Shown in pieces: positions 1-8,601 of a DNA stretch of 64,000 nt. Numbering within the stretch: the stretch's first letter is position 1; each line of letters opens with the position of its first letter. Below the pieces are notes generated by a model. That model was not told where the DNA came from. It saw nothing but the letters and a program-made list of their open reading frames with translations, and searched no databases. The stretch spans positions 567,601,281 through 567,665,280 of the forward strand of contig CM061142.1 in assembly GCA_030789695.1 (NCBI GenBank). Reading direction: 5' to 3'. Source of the DNA: Scilla litardierei (lineage: Eukaryota; Streptophyta; Magnoliopsida; Asparagales; Asparagaceae). The position numbers were made by a program, and so were the translations under genes.

Positions 1-2
1 TC

Positions 3-767
3 TTGGACATCAACGAACTTGATGAAATAAGGAGAGACGCTTATGAGAGCTCGAGAATTTACAAGGAAAGGACCAAGATTTTCCACGATGCCCGCATAAC
101 TGTCACGGACTTCAAGGTGGGAGACAAGGTCTTGCTCTACAATTCCCGACTCCGACTATTTCCCGGTAAGTTGAGGTCACGTTGGTCGGGACCTTTCACC
201 ATCAAGCACATACAACTGGGAGGAGCTTTCGAGTTGGAAAGCAAGGAAGGTACCACATTCAAAGTAAATGGGCAAAGGCTCAAGCACTATTCCGAGGGGA
301 TCCCGACGGGCGAAATCAATAGAGTATATTTGCTTAAAGAGCGGCCGGATGATCTCTCGGACCTCCTTGATGAGGTGATAGAGGAGGCGATTCCTCATTC
401 AATTGGTGCCCTTTTTGATGAAGAATTTGATGAAGGCCCGGATTTAGGCCGAGATGAAAAGATTGAAGACGATTCCCCCGACTTCTCTGCTGATGAAGAT
501 GAAGGCGACGCTGATGTCGCGAGGATTCGAGAGCTCTGCAAGCTCTCGAAATTAAAGTCCCCAAAGAAAGCTCCGCCGGCACGGAAATCGGCATCGCCGG
601 TTAAGCCGTTGACCGGGGCAAATGCTAGCTTGGGGGAGCCTCCCCCCAACACCATTCGGGACAAGAGACCTCCGAGGGAGACCGCTACGCCGCCACGTCC
701 AAATCCAAGCGCGCTCCCCGGGAAGTTTGACGGGTGCATCTCATATGCACCAAACATCCCGCATTGA
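3..767 (+). CDS. Athila pol polyprotein C-terminus (integrase tail), cut by the window edge
   Basis: This is the last 254 residues or so of the gag-pol polyprotein. Residues 1-115 match the C-terminal part of Athila integrases: an alpha-helical start, the run YNSRLRLFPGKL followed by RSRWSGPF, then a small beta-rich domain ending near GQRLKHY. This region helps bind DNA; the catalytic DDE residues lie upstream, outside the window. Residues 116-254 form an acidic then basic, proline-rich tail without a recognised domain. The true start is not here; the first codon shown is simply where the frame becomes visible. The codons for SLGEPPP near 627-647 coincide with a polypurine-like GCTTGGGGGAG. 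The frame is open to a normal TGA at 765. Confidence 0.85.
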   Translation: MDINELDEIRRDAYESSRIYKERTKIFHDARITVTDFKVGDKVLLYNSRLRLFPGKLRSRWSGPFTIKHIQLGGAFELESKEGTTFKVNGQRLKHYSEGIPTGEINRVYLLKERPDDLSDLLDEVIEEAIPHSIGALFDEEFDEGPDLGRDEKIEDDSPDFSADEDEGDADVARIRELCKLSKLKSPKKAPPARKSASPVKPLTGANASLGEPPPNTIRDKRPPRETATPPRPNPSALPGKFDGCISYAPNIPH

Positions 768-812
768 TTGAAAACTATAGGGGGTCGAGCTCACGACCTA
801 AAACGAGCGCTT

Positions 813-830
813 GTCGGGAGGCAACCCGAC
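813..830 (+). other. Conserved post-pol stem-loop (Athila A)
   Basis: GTCGGG, loop AGGCAA, CCCGAC: a perfect 6-bp stem 46 bases after the pol stop. Athila B has CATGGG, loop AGACAA, CCCATG at the equivalent place (42668-42685). The loop is nearly constant and the stem differs with pairing kept, which argues for an RNA structure. Its function is unknown. Confidence 0.7.
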
Positions 831-1097
831 GGTTTTTGCTTTATTTTTGCTTTTTCTTTATTTTCGTTTTAGAGATTTTTAGTGTTTTGAGTCATCCGAC
901 CAAAAATTTTGTGATAACGGGTCCTATTTTTCTTGACAGGAGAGGAGATAGGTAGATCATCATGAGGAGGATGAACGAGGCGACGAGGAGCGCCCAAAGA
1001 AGGCGTTCGACGCTTAGGAGGAGCATGAAATCGACTGGAGGAAGAAAGACGGAGTTTAGAGCCCAAACGAAGACAAACAGCAGAATACAAGGCTCAC

Positions 1098-1422
1098 TCG
1101 GCCGAGTATACTAGTCACTCGGCCGAGTCCAGAAGTTCGTCCGGCCGAGCCGCTCACGAACGAGGGAAGTCTGCTGTACCCAACTCTCTGCTTATTTTCT
1201 CGATTTCGATATAACTGCTACTCGGCCGAGTACATATATTCACTCGGCCGAGTAAAACGGATACCCTCTTAGGGCGAGTCTTGCCGAGTAGCTTGAGTCA
1301 CTCGGCCGAATGGACTTACTTCACTCGGCCGAGGCTGGCAAAGCCACTCGGCCGAAGCGATATCGGGGAGAAAATTTCTATTGCCTCGCTCGGCCGAGTG
1401 ACCACGTCACTCGGCCGAGTCG
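1098..1422. repeat. Internal CTCGGCCGAG palindrome array upstream of the Athila ORF
   Basis: About eleven copies of ACTCGGCCGAGT or close variants are spaced irregularly, with short unrelated spacers. The motif is itself a perfect 12-bp palindrome. The same motif fills the 3' LTR of this element at 6483-6866. Here it lies between pol and the next ORF and ends about 12 bases before a TATA-like box, so it resembles a second copy of the LTR upstream region. Confidence 0.85.
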
Positions 1423-1433
1423 TAACTTTCTAT

Positions 1434-1440
1434 TATATAA
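1434..1440 (+). promoter_or_regulatory. TATA-like box of a putative internal promoter
   Basis: TATATAA follows the palindrome array and precedes the long ORF by about 545 bp. The LTR of the same element has the same order (palindromes, then a TATA-like TATTTAA). A possible 5' UTR intron could run from a GTATAG near 1643 to a pyrimidine-poor GCGCAG near 1806, but I cannot support that beyond the dinucleotides. Confidence 0.55.
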
Positions 1441-1984
1441 GTGACGAAGGGGCGCGGATTTCGAAATCTAAATTCCCAAATCCGCCCGCGCCCCTTCGCC
1501 TACCCTCGCCCGATTCCCCTTCGCCCAACCCTCACTCGCCCGACCACGCCCGCGCGCGCCGCCGCTCGGCCAGCCACCGACGGCCGACCGACGACGCGCC
1601 CCGCCCGAGTCGCCGCCAGCGACCTCGTCTCCGATCGCCTCCGGTATAGCTCGATTTGCCCATTTTCTTCTCTTTTTGCGTAGTTTTCGAGGATCCGTGT
1701 ATTAATCGAACCCCTAACCCGAATCAATTCCCATATCTATCTGTTATACCCCTATTGCTCCATACATTTTGATTATTACTCGCTGATATCGCTTTTCCAT
1801 GCGCAGGTTGCTTTTTGGAGCTTAGGGGAGCTCAGGGGAGCTTCTACGGGCTGTTTTGGATTTCGTGGAGGCGCAGACTTCGCACGCTTCCACCGCTTAG
1901 CACTCGCGGCGTGTCTTGGTACACTCTTTCCACTCTTTTTGCACACGCTGCACTTTTTCACTTTTCGGCGCGCTCGGGGCCGAT

Positions 1985-4165
1985 ATGCCGCCCCGGACAC
2001 GGCCTCGGACGAGGAGACCTTCCGCTAAGCGGAAGAGGTCGGATGACGCCGGCCCCGCCCACGAGGCGGAAGAGTCTCCTCCTCCTTCCCCCGCACAGCC
2101 TGCCGGCCCCGCACACCCCGCACAGCCTGCAGCGCACCCACAGCCCGCACAGCCTCTCCCTGCCGATCCACAGCCACCACCACCGGCTCCACTGGTCGGG
2201 CCGCTCGGGATTACGTTCCGAGACGACGCACACCGCGCCGTCTTCGAGCGTATCTCTCAGCGCTCGATCGTACCCTCCAGGTTCGCACACCTCGCTGACC
2301 TAGGACGCCTGGGGGTACTTGAGGGGATACTCACGTTGTACGACAACGTGGGTTGGCGTGACTTCCTTCAAGTGTCGGCGGATACTTTTACCCGCCCGAC
2401 ACTTGAGGTTTTGAGTTCGATCGCCCGGACCGATGAGGGATGCTCATTCCGGTTCATGGATCGAGAGTGCCAGGTCACTCTCGATATGATGAGAGCATTT
2501 TTCTCATGGCCCGCCGTCCCCGGAGCCGATCGCGGTTACGGCCCTACCCACATCCCCCCACCTTCTTTCGACGCCGGCGCCTTCTGGGCCCGGATCACAG
2601 GCCACCACGCTGCCTTTGACCCTAGTAGGGCCAAGGCCTCGGCCATAGTCCACCTCTGCCTACGCATTGCCCAGCGCCTCATGGCGACTACCTTTTTGGC
2701 CAGATATGAGCCGGGCACGATGTCTACGCCAGAGCTTTACATGCTCTACGCGATGACACGTCCCAGAGCTCTGTCTAGGGATGGACTCGAGCTTGTCCCC
2801 GTCGTCGTGATCGACATTGCGGCTTGGTTTCTAGACCGTATCATTGTGTCGGTGGGTGCTCGCTCACCGATATGCTGCGGTGGTCTGATCACCTTGCTTA
2901 CCATGATGACCGGCGAGGACCTACCCGACGACCTGCGACGCGTTCCGGGCCCCACTTCCTTGTCGATAGACGTTATGGCCCGGATGAAGATGCTGCGTCG
3001 ACATGGTGAGCGTCACTGGGTCTGGTTGCACGGCCCCTATGGGGCCGATTACATGATTCTCCCGAGCCCTGCTCGGACTCTGATTGCACCAGCCCACGTT
3101 GACTGGATTCCGGCGATGGATGTCCTCATCCCCGCCGCCTACGTGCTCGAGGCCGAGGAGGCCGAGCAGGCCCACGCTGCCCACGCTGCCCAGGCTGCTC
3201 CCGCAGACCCTGCTGCACACCCTGTCGAGCCTGCTGCCCACCCCGTCGACCCTGTGGCCTCTCAGCCTGTTCCTGACATTTCCACTGCTCTTGACACTTC
3301 TGTCCCCACATCTGCCTGTGTCGAGAGTACTTTTGCTGAGCCCACTTCCACCACTGTCACCACTTCCGAGGCTGTCCCCACCACTCCCGCTGCCACCTCC
3401 GGCCCTCTGTCCGTGGAGCCCCTTTGCTCCGCTCTCCCCCAGCGCCCGCAGACCTTTGTTGAGAGTGGAGAGCCCTCGTTCACCGCGGTCGTGGAGACCA
3501 TGGTTAGCATGATCTCCGCTGGGGTTACACCTTTTGGACCGCACACTTCTGCCCCAGCGGGAGATTCCTCTGTCTCCACTGCCGCCGTCTTCTCCGAGAG
3601 TGTCGTGGCGTCTGTCCACACTTCTGTGCCACAGACCTCTTTGGCCACCTCGTTGCCTCTTTTGCACGCCTCCTTTGCTGCCGCTGCCTCCACTTCTCGC
3701 CAGCCGGTGTCCCGGCCTCACACCGAGGCCAGGCCCACTTTTCCAGGCGCGGCACCTTTTGTCCCATTCCCTGCTAAGCCCGTTACATACTCCACACGCG
3801 TACGCCAGCCTCGCCCTGCGCAGCCTAGACCGGTGCGTCCCTCTGCACCACCCCCGCCCGACACTACACTGCAGAGCATACGTGCTCTTGAGTTGGCGGT
3901 GAGTGGTCTTAGAGGAGACCTTAGGACCCTGTCCTCCACCGTCTCTGCGATGGCTGGACGCTTCGACCTGATACCCCAGATCCACTACTGCCTTACACAG
4001 GTGCTGGAGCGTCTCCCTCGCGTACCCCAGCCCACCCAGCAGGTTCCCACACACACTTCCACACACACTAGACCTGTTTCCGCTTCCACCCCAGCTCAGC
4101 AGCCCACACCACCACCACCACCACCTCCGCCTCAGGACGGAGACGGCGCGGCACCGCCTTCTTAG
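1985..4165 (+). CDS. Athila ORF in the env position (ATHILA ORF-1 family-like)
   Basis: 726 codons from the ATG at 1985, chosen because it starts the basic MPPRTRPRTRR segment and matches the MPPRRAK start of the shorter ORF in Athila B; an earlier ATG at 1916 is possible. Residues 1-30 are basic and nuclear-localisation-like, 31-75 are proline/alanine-rich, and about 76-385 form a folded domain resembling the Athila ORF-1 family (DDAHRAVFERI, then LYDNVGWRDFLQ, then FRFMDRECQ with FFSWP). Residues 386-625 are Ala/Pro/Ser/Thr-rich and disordered, 630-690 form a heptad-rich coiled coil, and the end is a polyproline run and acidic tip. I see no signal peptide and no clear membrane anchor, so an envelope role is not supported by this copy. 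It has its own palindrome/TATA module upstream. The frame is open throughout. Function unknown. Confidence 0.8.
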   Translation: MPPRTRPRTRRPSAKRKRSDDAGPAHEAEESPPPSPAQPAGPAHPAQPAAHPQPAQPLPADPQPPPPAPLVGPLGITFRDDAHRAVFERISQRSIVPSRFAHLADLGRLGVLEGILTLYDNVGWRDFLQVSADTFTRPTLEVLSSIARTDEGCSFRFMDRECQVTLDMMRAFFSWPAVPGADRGYGPTHIPPPSFDAGAFWARITGHHAAFDPSRAKASAIVHLCLRIAQRLMATTFLARYEPGTMSTPELYMLYAMTRPRALSRDGLELVPVVVIDIAAWFLDRIIVSVGARSPICCGGLITLLTMMTGEDLPDDLRRVPGPTSLSIDVMARMKMLRRHGERHWVWLHGPYGADYMILPSPARTLIAPAHVDWIPAMDVLIPAAYVLEAEEAEQAHAAHAAQAAPADPAAHPVEPAAHPVDPVASQPVPDISTALDTSVPTSACVESTFAEPTSTTVTTSEAVPTTPAATSGPLSVEPLCSALPQRPQTFVESGEPSFTAVVETMVSMISAGVTPFGPHTSAPAGDSSVSTAAVFSESVVASVHTSVPQTSLATSLPLLHASFAAAASTSRQPVSRPHTEARPTFPGAAPFVPFPAKPVTYSTRVRQPRPAQPRPVRPSAPPPPDTTLQSIRALELAVSGLRGDLRTLSSTVSAMAGRFDLIPQIHYCLTQVLERLPRVPQPTQQVPTHTSTHTRPVSASTPAQQPTPPPPPPPPQDGDGAAPPS

Positions 4166-4560
4166 GCACTCTTGATGCCTTTATCCATTCCTGCCGTTGT
4201 GCTGCCCGTCTCTGCTGGGTCCTGATGCACTTTTGTCCACCCCCCCCCCCCCCTCCCCCTCACTATTTTTGGGATTATATTTTTGATCATATCTTTATGT
4301 GCATATCATATCATATCTACTTGGGATTCTCATTTTGATCACATCTATATATATCTTTTTGGGAGAGAGGGAGCGTTTTTGGTACTATATTTATTTTCAT
4401 ATCACTCCTGTTCGTGCATGCATCATGTCCGCATCATATTTTTTTTTTTTCATTTCTTTCTTTTTATTTTCATTTTTCCATGCATGCATCCTCACTTGCC
4501 CCTCACACTTCTTGTCTCTCGGTGTCCCACACCTTGCACATTGAGGACACTGTGCCGTTT

Positions 4561-4572
4561 AGCTTGGGGGAG
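4561..4572 (+). other. Internal polypurine-tract-like motif
   Basis: AGCTTGGGGGAG is identical in core to the functional tract before the 3' LTR. It follows a segment GAGGACACTG that is also present before the matching motif in Athila C (17425-17452). It could act as an extra plus-strand primer site. Confidence 0.5.
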
Positions 4573-5585
4573 TGAGTCCTCACTTTCTTTTTTTCGTTTA
4601 GCCACCTTTATTTTCAGTTTTTCACACCGTTTTTCACTTTTGCACTTATTTTTCATTATTTTTCATTTATCTTGCCATGCATCACGTTTTTCTTATTTTC
4701 CTGTGTGCCGCATTGCATAGTTCTATTTTACTTTATCTTTATTTCTTTTTCATCTCATGCTAGAGATGAATTTTCTGTGATGATGTCTACGTGGAGTTAG
4801 CTTATTCTATATGCATGCTATATTTGTCGTGTCTTAGATTTCATTTCTGATATCATATGCTATGACTTGCTTTACATTTAGAAATAGTAACCCACACTTT
4901 TTCCTCATGAAAATGGATGAAATTTTATTATTAGCTGAGCCTGAATATTCATATGTATGCTATCACAGAAAACACACCAAGATTCACGCATTGAATGCCT
5001 ATATCTGGAGTACTGACTTCTTTTCCTTTATCACTTCTATATGCATGAATTGTACACTTCACTTCCGGATGATTGAATGATGATTAGCTAAGATATATCT
5101 GGATTAGTTAGCTTTTTTGTGATCGAAACTGAGTAGATTAGATTACCCTGCTGAAATTGTCGTGCATGTCTTATAGAGTGAGCCGAGAGTTATATTTATT
5201 TCTTTCTCCACAAATCTTGAACATCACTTCTCTACTTTTAAAATCATTGGTGAATCTCCCCTTAGTGATTCTATTTTATGGCATTTCCCCCGCTATTAAT
5301 TCCCAGCTACAAATCTCTTATTTCAAAAATAAAATAAAAAAAGAGAGAGGAGAAGAATAAAAGAGAGAAAAACATTCTTGTATATCATTACCTCTCTCTG
5401 AGTTGGGATCATTGTATATATGTTGCTTATTGCAAAAGAAAAAAAAAGGGAAAAAAAAAGAAAAGAGGAAAAATCCTCAATAAAAGATCCCATCTCGCTT
5501 ACTTTCTTTCTTCTTTCCCTTCTTTGCCTTTGGAGCTATATAAAAATGGGGATGTAAATATTTTTGTGCCACCACGCTTATAGAT

Positions 5586-5599
5586 AAGCTTGGGGGAGG
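5586..5599 (+). other. Internal polypurine-tract-like motif
   Basis: AAGCTTGGGGGAGG lies about 600 bp before the 3' LTR. This is one of four such copies in Athila A (627, 4561, 5587, 6176). Confidence 0.5.
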
Positions 5600-6150
5600 A
5601 GATCCATTGATGTGTGAGAGAGCGACTACTTGACATTGCACGACAACCTAGGCTAAGTAATATTCTATACTCGGTGAGATTGTTTCTAGCTTTACGAAAT
5701 CCAGAAATCTAAGCCTAGCATTCATTTCATGAAATCCATACTTTTCTATTCTCTCTATTCTATGATGTGATACTCTTATACTCCAGATAGAAAGCGTTCA
5801 ATTGAAAAGTGTGTGATCTGAGATTTGTATACCGCTTTAGATGATTCAGGCGATGTTAATTTTAAAATCATTCCGTTTTTCATGATTATACCGTTGTTCG
5901 TGGGTTTTCTATTTTCTACTTGCACTATTCTACTATGATATCAAAATGAGATTCTTTGACATGTATCTCTCACTCGGTGCATGCTATAAGAGTAGGTGAA
6001 ACCCACGTCCTGAGAAAATGATCTAGCATCCTATCTTTCTTTCTTTCTTTCTTTATTTTCGTTTGGTTTTCATTCTTCTTCGTTTTTCATTTTTTTCGTT
6101 TTTTTTGTCGTTTTCGTATTCCGAATCCACCGGGTTCGCCTTTTACTTAT

Positions 6151-6170
6151 CTTCCTCGAGGACGAGTAAG
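6151..6170 (+). other. Stem-loop just before the polypurine tract (Athila A)
   Basis: CTTCCTCG, loop AGGA, CGAGTAAG: 7 of 8 pairs. The same element precedes the tract in Athila B (perfect 8-bp stem) and Athila C, always 4-10 bases before it. Confidence 0.65.
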
Positions 6171-6174
6171 AGGC

Positions 6175-6189
6175 AAGCTTGGGGGATTT
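6175..6189 (+). other. Polypurine tract of Athila A
   Basis: AAGCTTGGGGGATTT directly precedes the TG of the 3' LTR. This is the expected plus-strand primer site for reverse transcription and fixes the LTR start. Confidence 0.8.
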
Positions 6190-6482
6190 TGATCACTCCT
6201 TATTTTACACCTTTTTCCGCATGTTTGCATGCCATTTAGATCGCCCAAATCATGTTTTTCACGATATATCGACGATATTGCGATGCTTTTCACGCTTTGT
6301 TGTTTTTGTCGCATTTCAGGTGATTTGGCGCGATTTGGAGTGATCATGAGATGCGCTCACAATAGACGGCCACCGACGACCTCCCCGAGGGGTATTTTGC
6401 TGTTGGAGAGGAGCGGAAGAAGAATGGACGTCGCCGGAGCGACGAGGAGGCCAAAACGACCAGTTTGGGCATTTTTTGTGTC

Positions 6483-6866
6483 CCACTCGGCCGAGTGGAG
6501 GAGCCACTCGGCCGACCAGCGAGACACTGCTCGGCCGACCCGTTCAGACACGATTTCCATGTGTACTCGGCCGAGCGACGGAGACCACATCGGCCGAGTG
6601 ACGATACCACGTCCGCCCGAGTGGCGCCCAGACGAAGGCCCTCAAAAAGATCGAAGTTACTGTTTTTCGGCCATCTGAGCTTCAGAAGACCCACTCGGCC
6701 GAGTGGCAAATCCCGTCCGCCCGAGTGAAGTGAAGCCATCGGCCGAGTGACGACAACTCACTCGGTCGAGCCACCCCCGAACTGAAGACCCCTGAAGCCC
6801 CCGACTTACTGGAAAATTGACAGGGTTTTCACTCGGCCGAGCGACTTTTGTCACTCGGCCGAGTGC
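6483..6866. repeat. CTCGGCCGAG palindrome array in the Athila A LTR
   Basis: Around eleven copies of CACTCGGCCGAGTG-type palindromes with variable spacers end about 80 bp before the TATA-like box. The position is that of a U3 enhancer. The same array occurs inside the element at 1098-1422. Confidence 0.85.
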
Positions 6867-6948
6867 GATGCGCAGCCTGTAGCGAAATTTGCGGAAAACA
6901 GGCTGTGCAGGGGCATTTTGGTCAGGATTTTTAGACGATTTTTGGGGC

Positions 6949-6955
6949 TATTTAA
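6949..6955 (+). promoter_or_regulatory. TATA-like box in the Athila A LTR
   Basis: TATTTAA in a GC-moderate context downstream of the palindrome array. This is the likely core promoter of the genomic transcript. Confidence 0.5.
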
Positions 6956-7347
6956 GCTCTGTTTTTACCCTAGTTTTGGGAGCCACCTCTCAGATTTTTT
7001 GCAGCTTTTTGAGTCTACTTTTTAGCTTTATTAATTGTGATTGGAGAAGAGAAAAACTTGGATTTTTGTTGGGTTGATTGAAGATCTACATTGGTTTGCA
7101 CTTCTCTTCCCCAAAAAACTCTATTTTTATTGTTTATATCATTGTTGTGATGAATTCCATTGTCTATTTCATTGCTAATTATTGTGCTATTGCTATGATT
7201 AGTGAGTAGTCTCCACGTCTTGGGGCGTGGGGATGAACCCTACAAGCCCAATTTCGTATTTGTGTTGAATTGGTAGAAATTGAGCTAGGATTGTTATTAG
7301 GGATTAGATTGGGATCGAATTACTACGGATAGCTAGGTATTCACATC

Positions 7348-7647
7348 AATTGGGATTTGCAAGAGATTGGATCCCAATTCGATAGGAAGCCCTAGAAATC
7401 CGAATTGGGTTGGAGTCGGATTTTCGAAGTATCGGTTTGCAAGAGATTGGACCGATGCTAGGATCTCCGGTTGCAATTCCGTGCCGATACCCGTTTGCAA
7501 GAGATTGGACGGGTAGGAACTATCCTAATCTAGATTGTGGACCGAGTTTGCAAGAGATTGGGCTCGGTGCGCAATTGGACGATGATGTTGATCCTAATGC
7601 TAGCTTCCCTAGGCTAGGGTTTGCAAGAGATTGGACCCAAACCTAGG
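7348..7647 (+). repeat. Five hairpins with one constant loop and changing stems
   Basis: The 14-base loop TTGCAAGAGATTGG occurs five times, each time closed by a different stem. The stems are AATTGGGAT/ATCCCAATT (loop 7357), AGTATCGGT/ACCGATGCT with one wobble (7437), TACCCGT/ACGGGTA (7495), ACCGAGT/GCTCGGT with one wobble (7548), and GGGT/ACCC extended past a 3x3 internal loop by CCTAGG/CCTAGG (7621). They lie downstream of the TATA-like box, so they should be in the RNA. Confidence 0.85.
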
Positions 7648-8007
7648 ATAGCTATAGACCGGCAACAGCGCGAGAGCGTGAGCTTGGTTCCACATTTAGT
7701 TGCAACTAGTTCATCCAAATTCTCATCCTAGCGATTTCGATACCGGCGAACCACATTTGTGAAATACGGTGAGTAGTGGGGATTCCCCATTCCCTAGGCG
7801 TTCTCTATTTGATTTGATATTTCGCACTTTTGTCTGACGATTGTGACAGGATCGCCCAAGGCAATTATCCCTCTAAATAGCCAGGTTGATTAGGAGCAAG
7901 CACGGTCATTCGTCCTCCCTGTGTTCGATACCCGCTCGCCGCTATACCGTGCGCTTGCGGTAAAACTACAACCGTCGCCTCGGGACGTGTACGCCGGGGC
8001 GCGATCA

Positions 8008-8601
8008 GATAGCCAAACGACGCTCACCTCAACCACATGGATGTCTAACTATCGTCATCACATTGTCTGTGTTCGAAATATTGTTGCTACCATATGCCAT
8101 GCCACAGTTATTGCTCTAGTTCAGTCACCTTTACTTTATGCATCACATGCACTTCACTTACTACACCTGAACAGTTGCCAGTACTTTACTTATCTGTCAG
8201 CTCATACTTTACTTTTTTTGTACCTATATGACCATCTTTTGTTTACTATAGTCTGTTTCATACTTTTGCACTACTTTGTTTCTATTGCTAGAATTATTGT
8301 GACTTACCTACGGTTTCATCTCTGTGGCACCGCAGACGATGTACATATGGAGGCAGATGCTCTAGAGTTAATAGCGCCAGAATTTGACCATGAGTCTGTA
8401 GCTTTCAGAGTTGTTTCCAGTTGTATTTACTTTCCTTCATGTACGATTGTTGGACAATTTTTGTACAATACAGATGTAATAATTGGACATTATTTGGGTG
8501 TTTTTGTACATCTCTGCATCGTGGCTATTTTGTTTTCACTGGTTAACTGCAGGACCTGCGCAAATACCAAAAAGTAACGGGCCCAGGAAACGGGTCGTTA
8601 C
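8008..8601 (-). repeat. Unassigned LTR-like fragment
   Basis: Nearly 600 bp lie between the Athila A LTR and the truncated chromovirus-like element. Its right end reads, on the - strand, TGTAACGACCCG, a common LTR start, and stops exactly where RT sequence begins at 8602. I see no gene in it; the 218-codon frame across 7921-8577 starts inside the Athila LTR and is not credible. It may be the remains of a 3' LTR from a related family, or of a solo LTR. Confidence 0.4.

Larger units (their letters stand above)
4166..6150 (+). other. Long 3' untranslated region of Athila A
   Basis: About 2 kb, T-rich, with no credible coding sequence; the short ORFs here are low-complexity. It holds a C14 run near 4240, polypurine-like copies of AGCTTGGGGGAG at 4561 and 5587, and a short CTTT microsatellite near 6038. 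The polypurine-like copies match the real tract at 6175-6189. Confidence 0.75.
1..8007 (+). mobile_element. Athila-type Ty3/gypsy retrotransposon A, 3' part
   Basis: Seen: the end of a gag-pol polyprotein with an Athila-like integrase tail, then a conserved post-pol stem-loop, a palindrome array with TATA box, a long Athila-type ORF, a 2 kb T-rich UTR, a GCTTGGGGGA polypurine tract and a 3' LTR beginning TGATCA and ending GATCA. The 5' LTR, gag and most of pol lie before the window. The bases after the LTR (GATAG, 8008-8012) should be one copy of the target duplication, but the other copy is not visible. The order pol, extra ORF, UTR, LTR is that of Athila elements. Confidence 0.88.
6190..8007 (+). 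repeat. 3' LTR of Athila A
   Basis: 1818 bp, TGATCACTCC to GGGCGCGATCA. Order: about 300 bp lead, palindrome array (6483-6866), TATA-like box (6949), then a transcribed part with five constant-loop hairpins (7348-7647) and the phrase GTGCGCTTGCGG near the end, which Athila B shares. The start is set by the polypurine tract. The end is inferred from the CA dinucleotide and the loss of Athila-like sequence after it. Confidence 0.8.

Noticed and set aside
1643..1806. 5' UTR intron before the Athila A ORF
   Set aside because: Only the GT and AG dinucleotides and a moderate donor support it; there is no pyrimidine tract and no matching interval in Athila B.
2921..4066. Long antisense ORF (381 codons) opposite the Athila ORF
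   Set aside because: It is the reverse of a GC-rich, Pro/Ala/Ser-biased coding region; the glycine/arginine-rich product is a codon-bias shadow.
4240..4255. C14 run as a polypurine tract for an antisense element
   Set aside because: No LTR end lies next to it and it is inside the UTR of Athila A; it is a homopolymer run.
7921..8577. 218-codon + strand ORF, hydrophobic
   Set aside because: It begins inside the Athila A LTR and crosses the LTR boundary into another repeat; composition is T-rich low complexity and no motif is recognisable.
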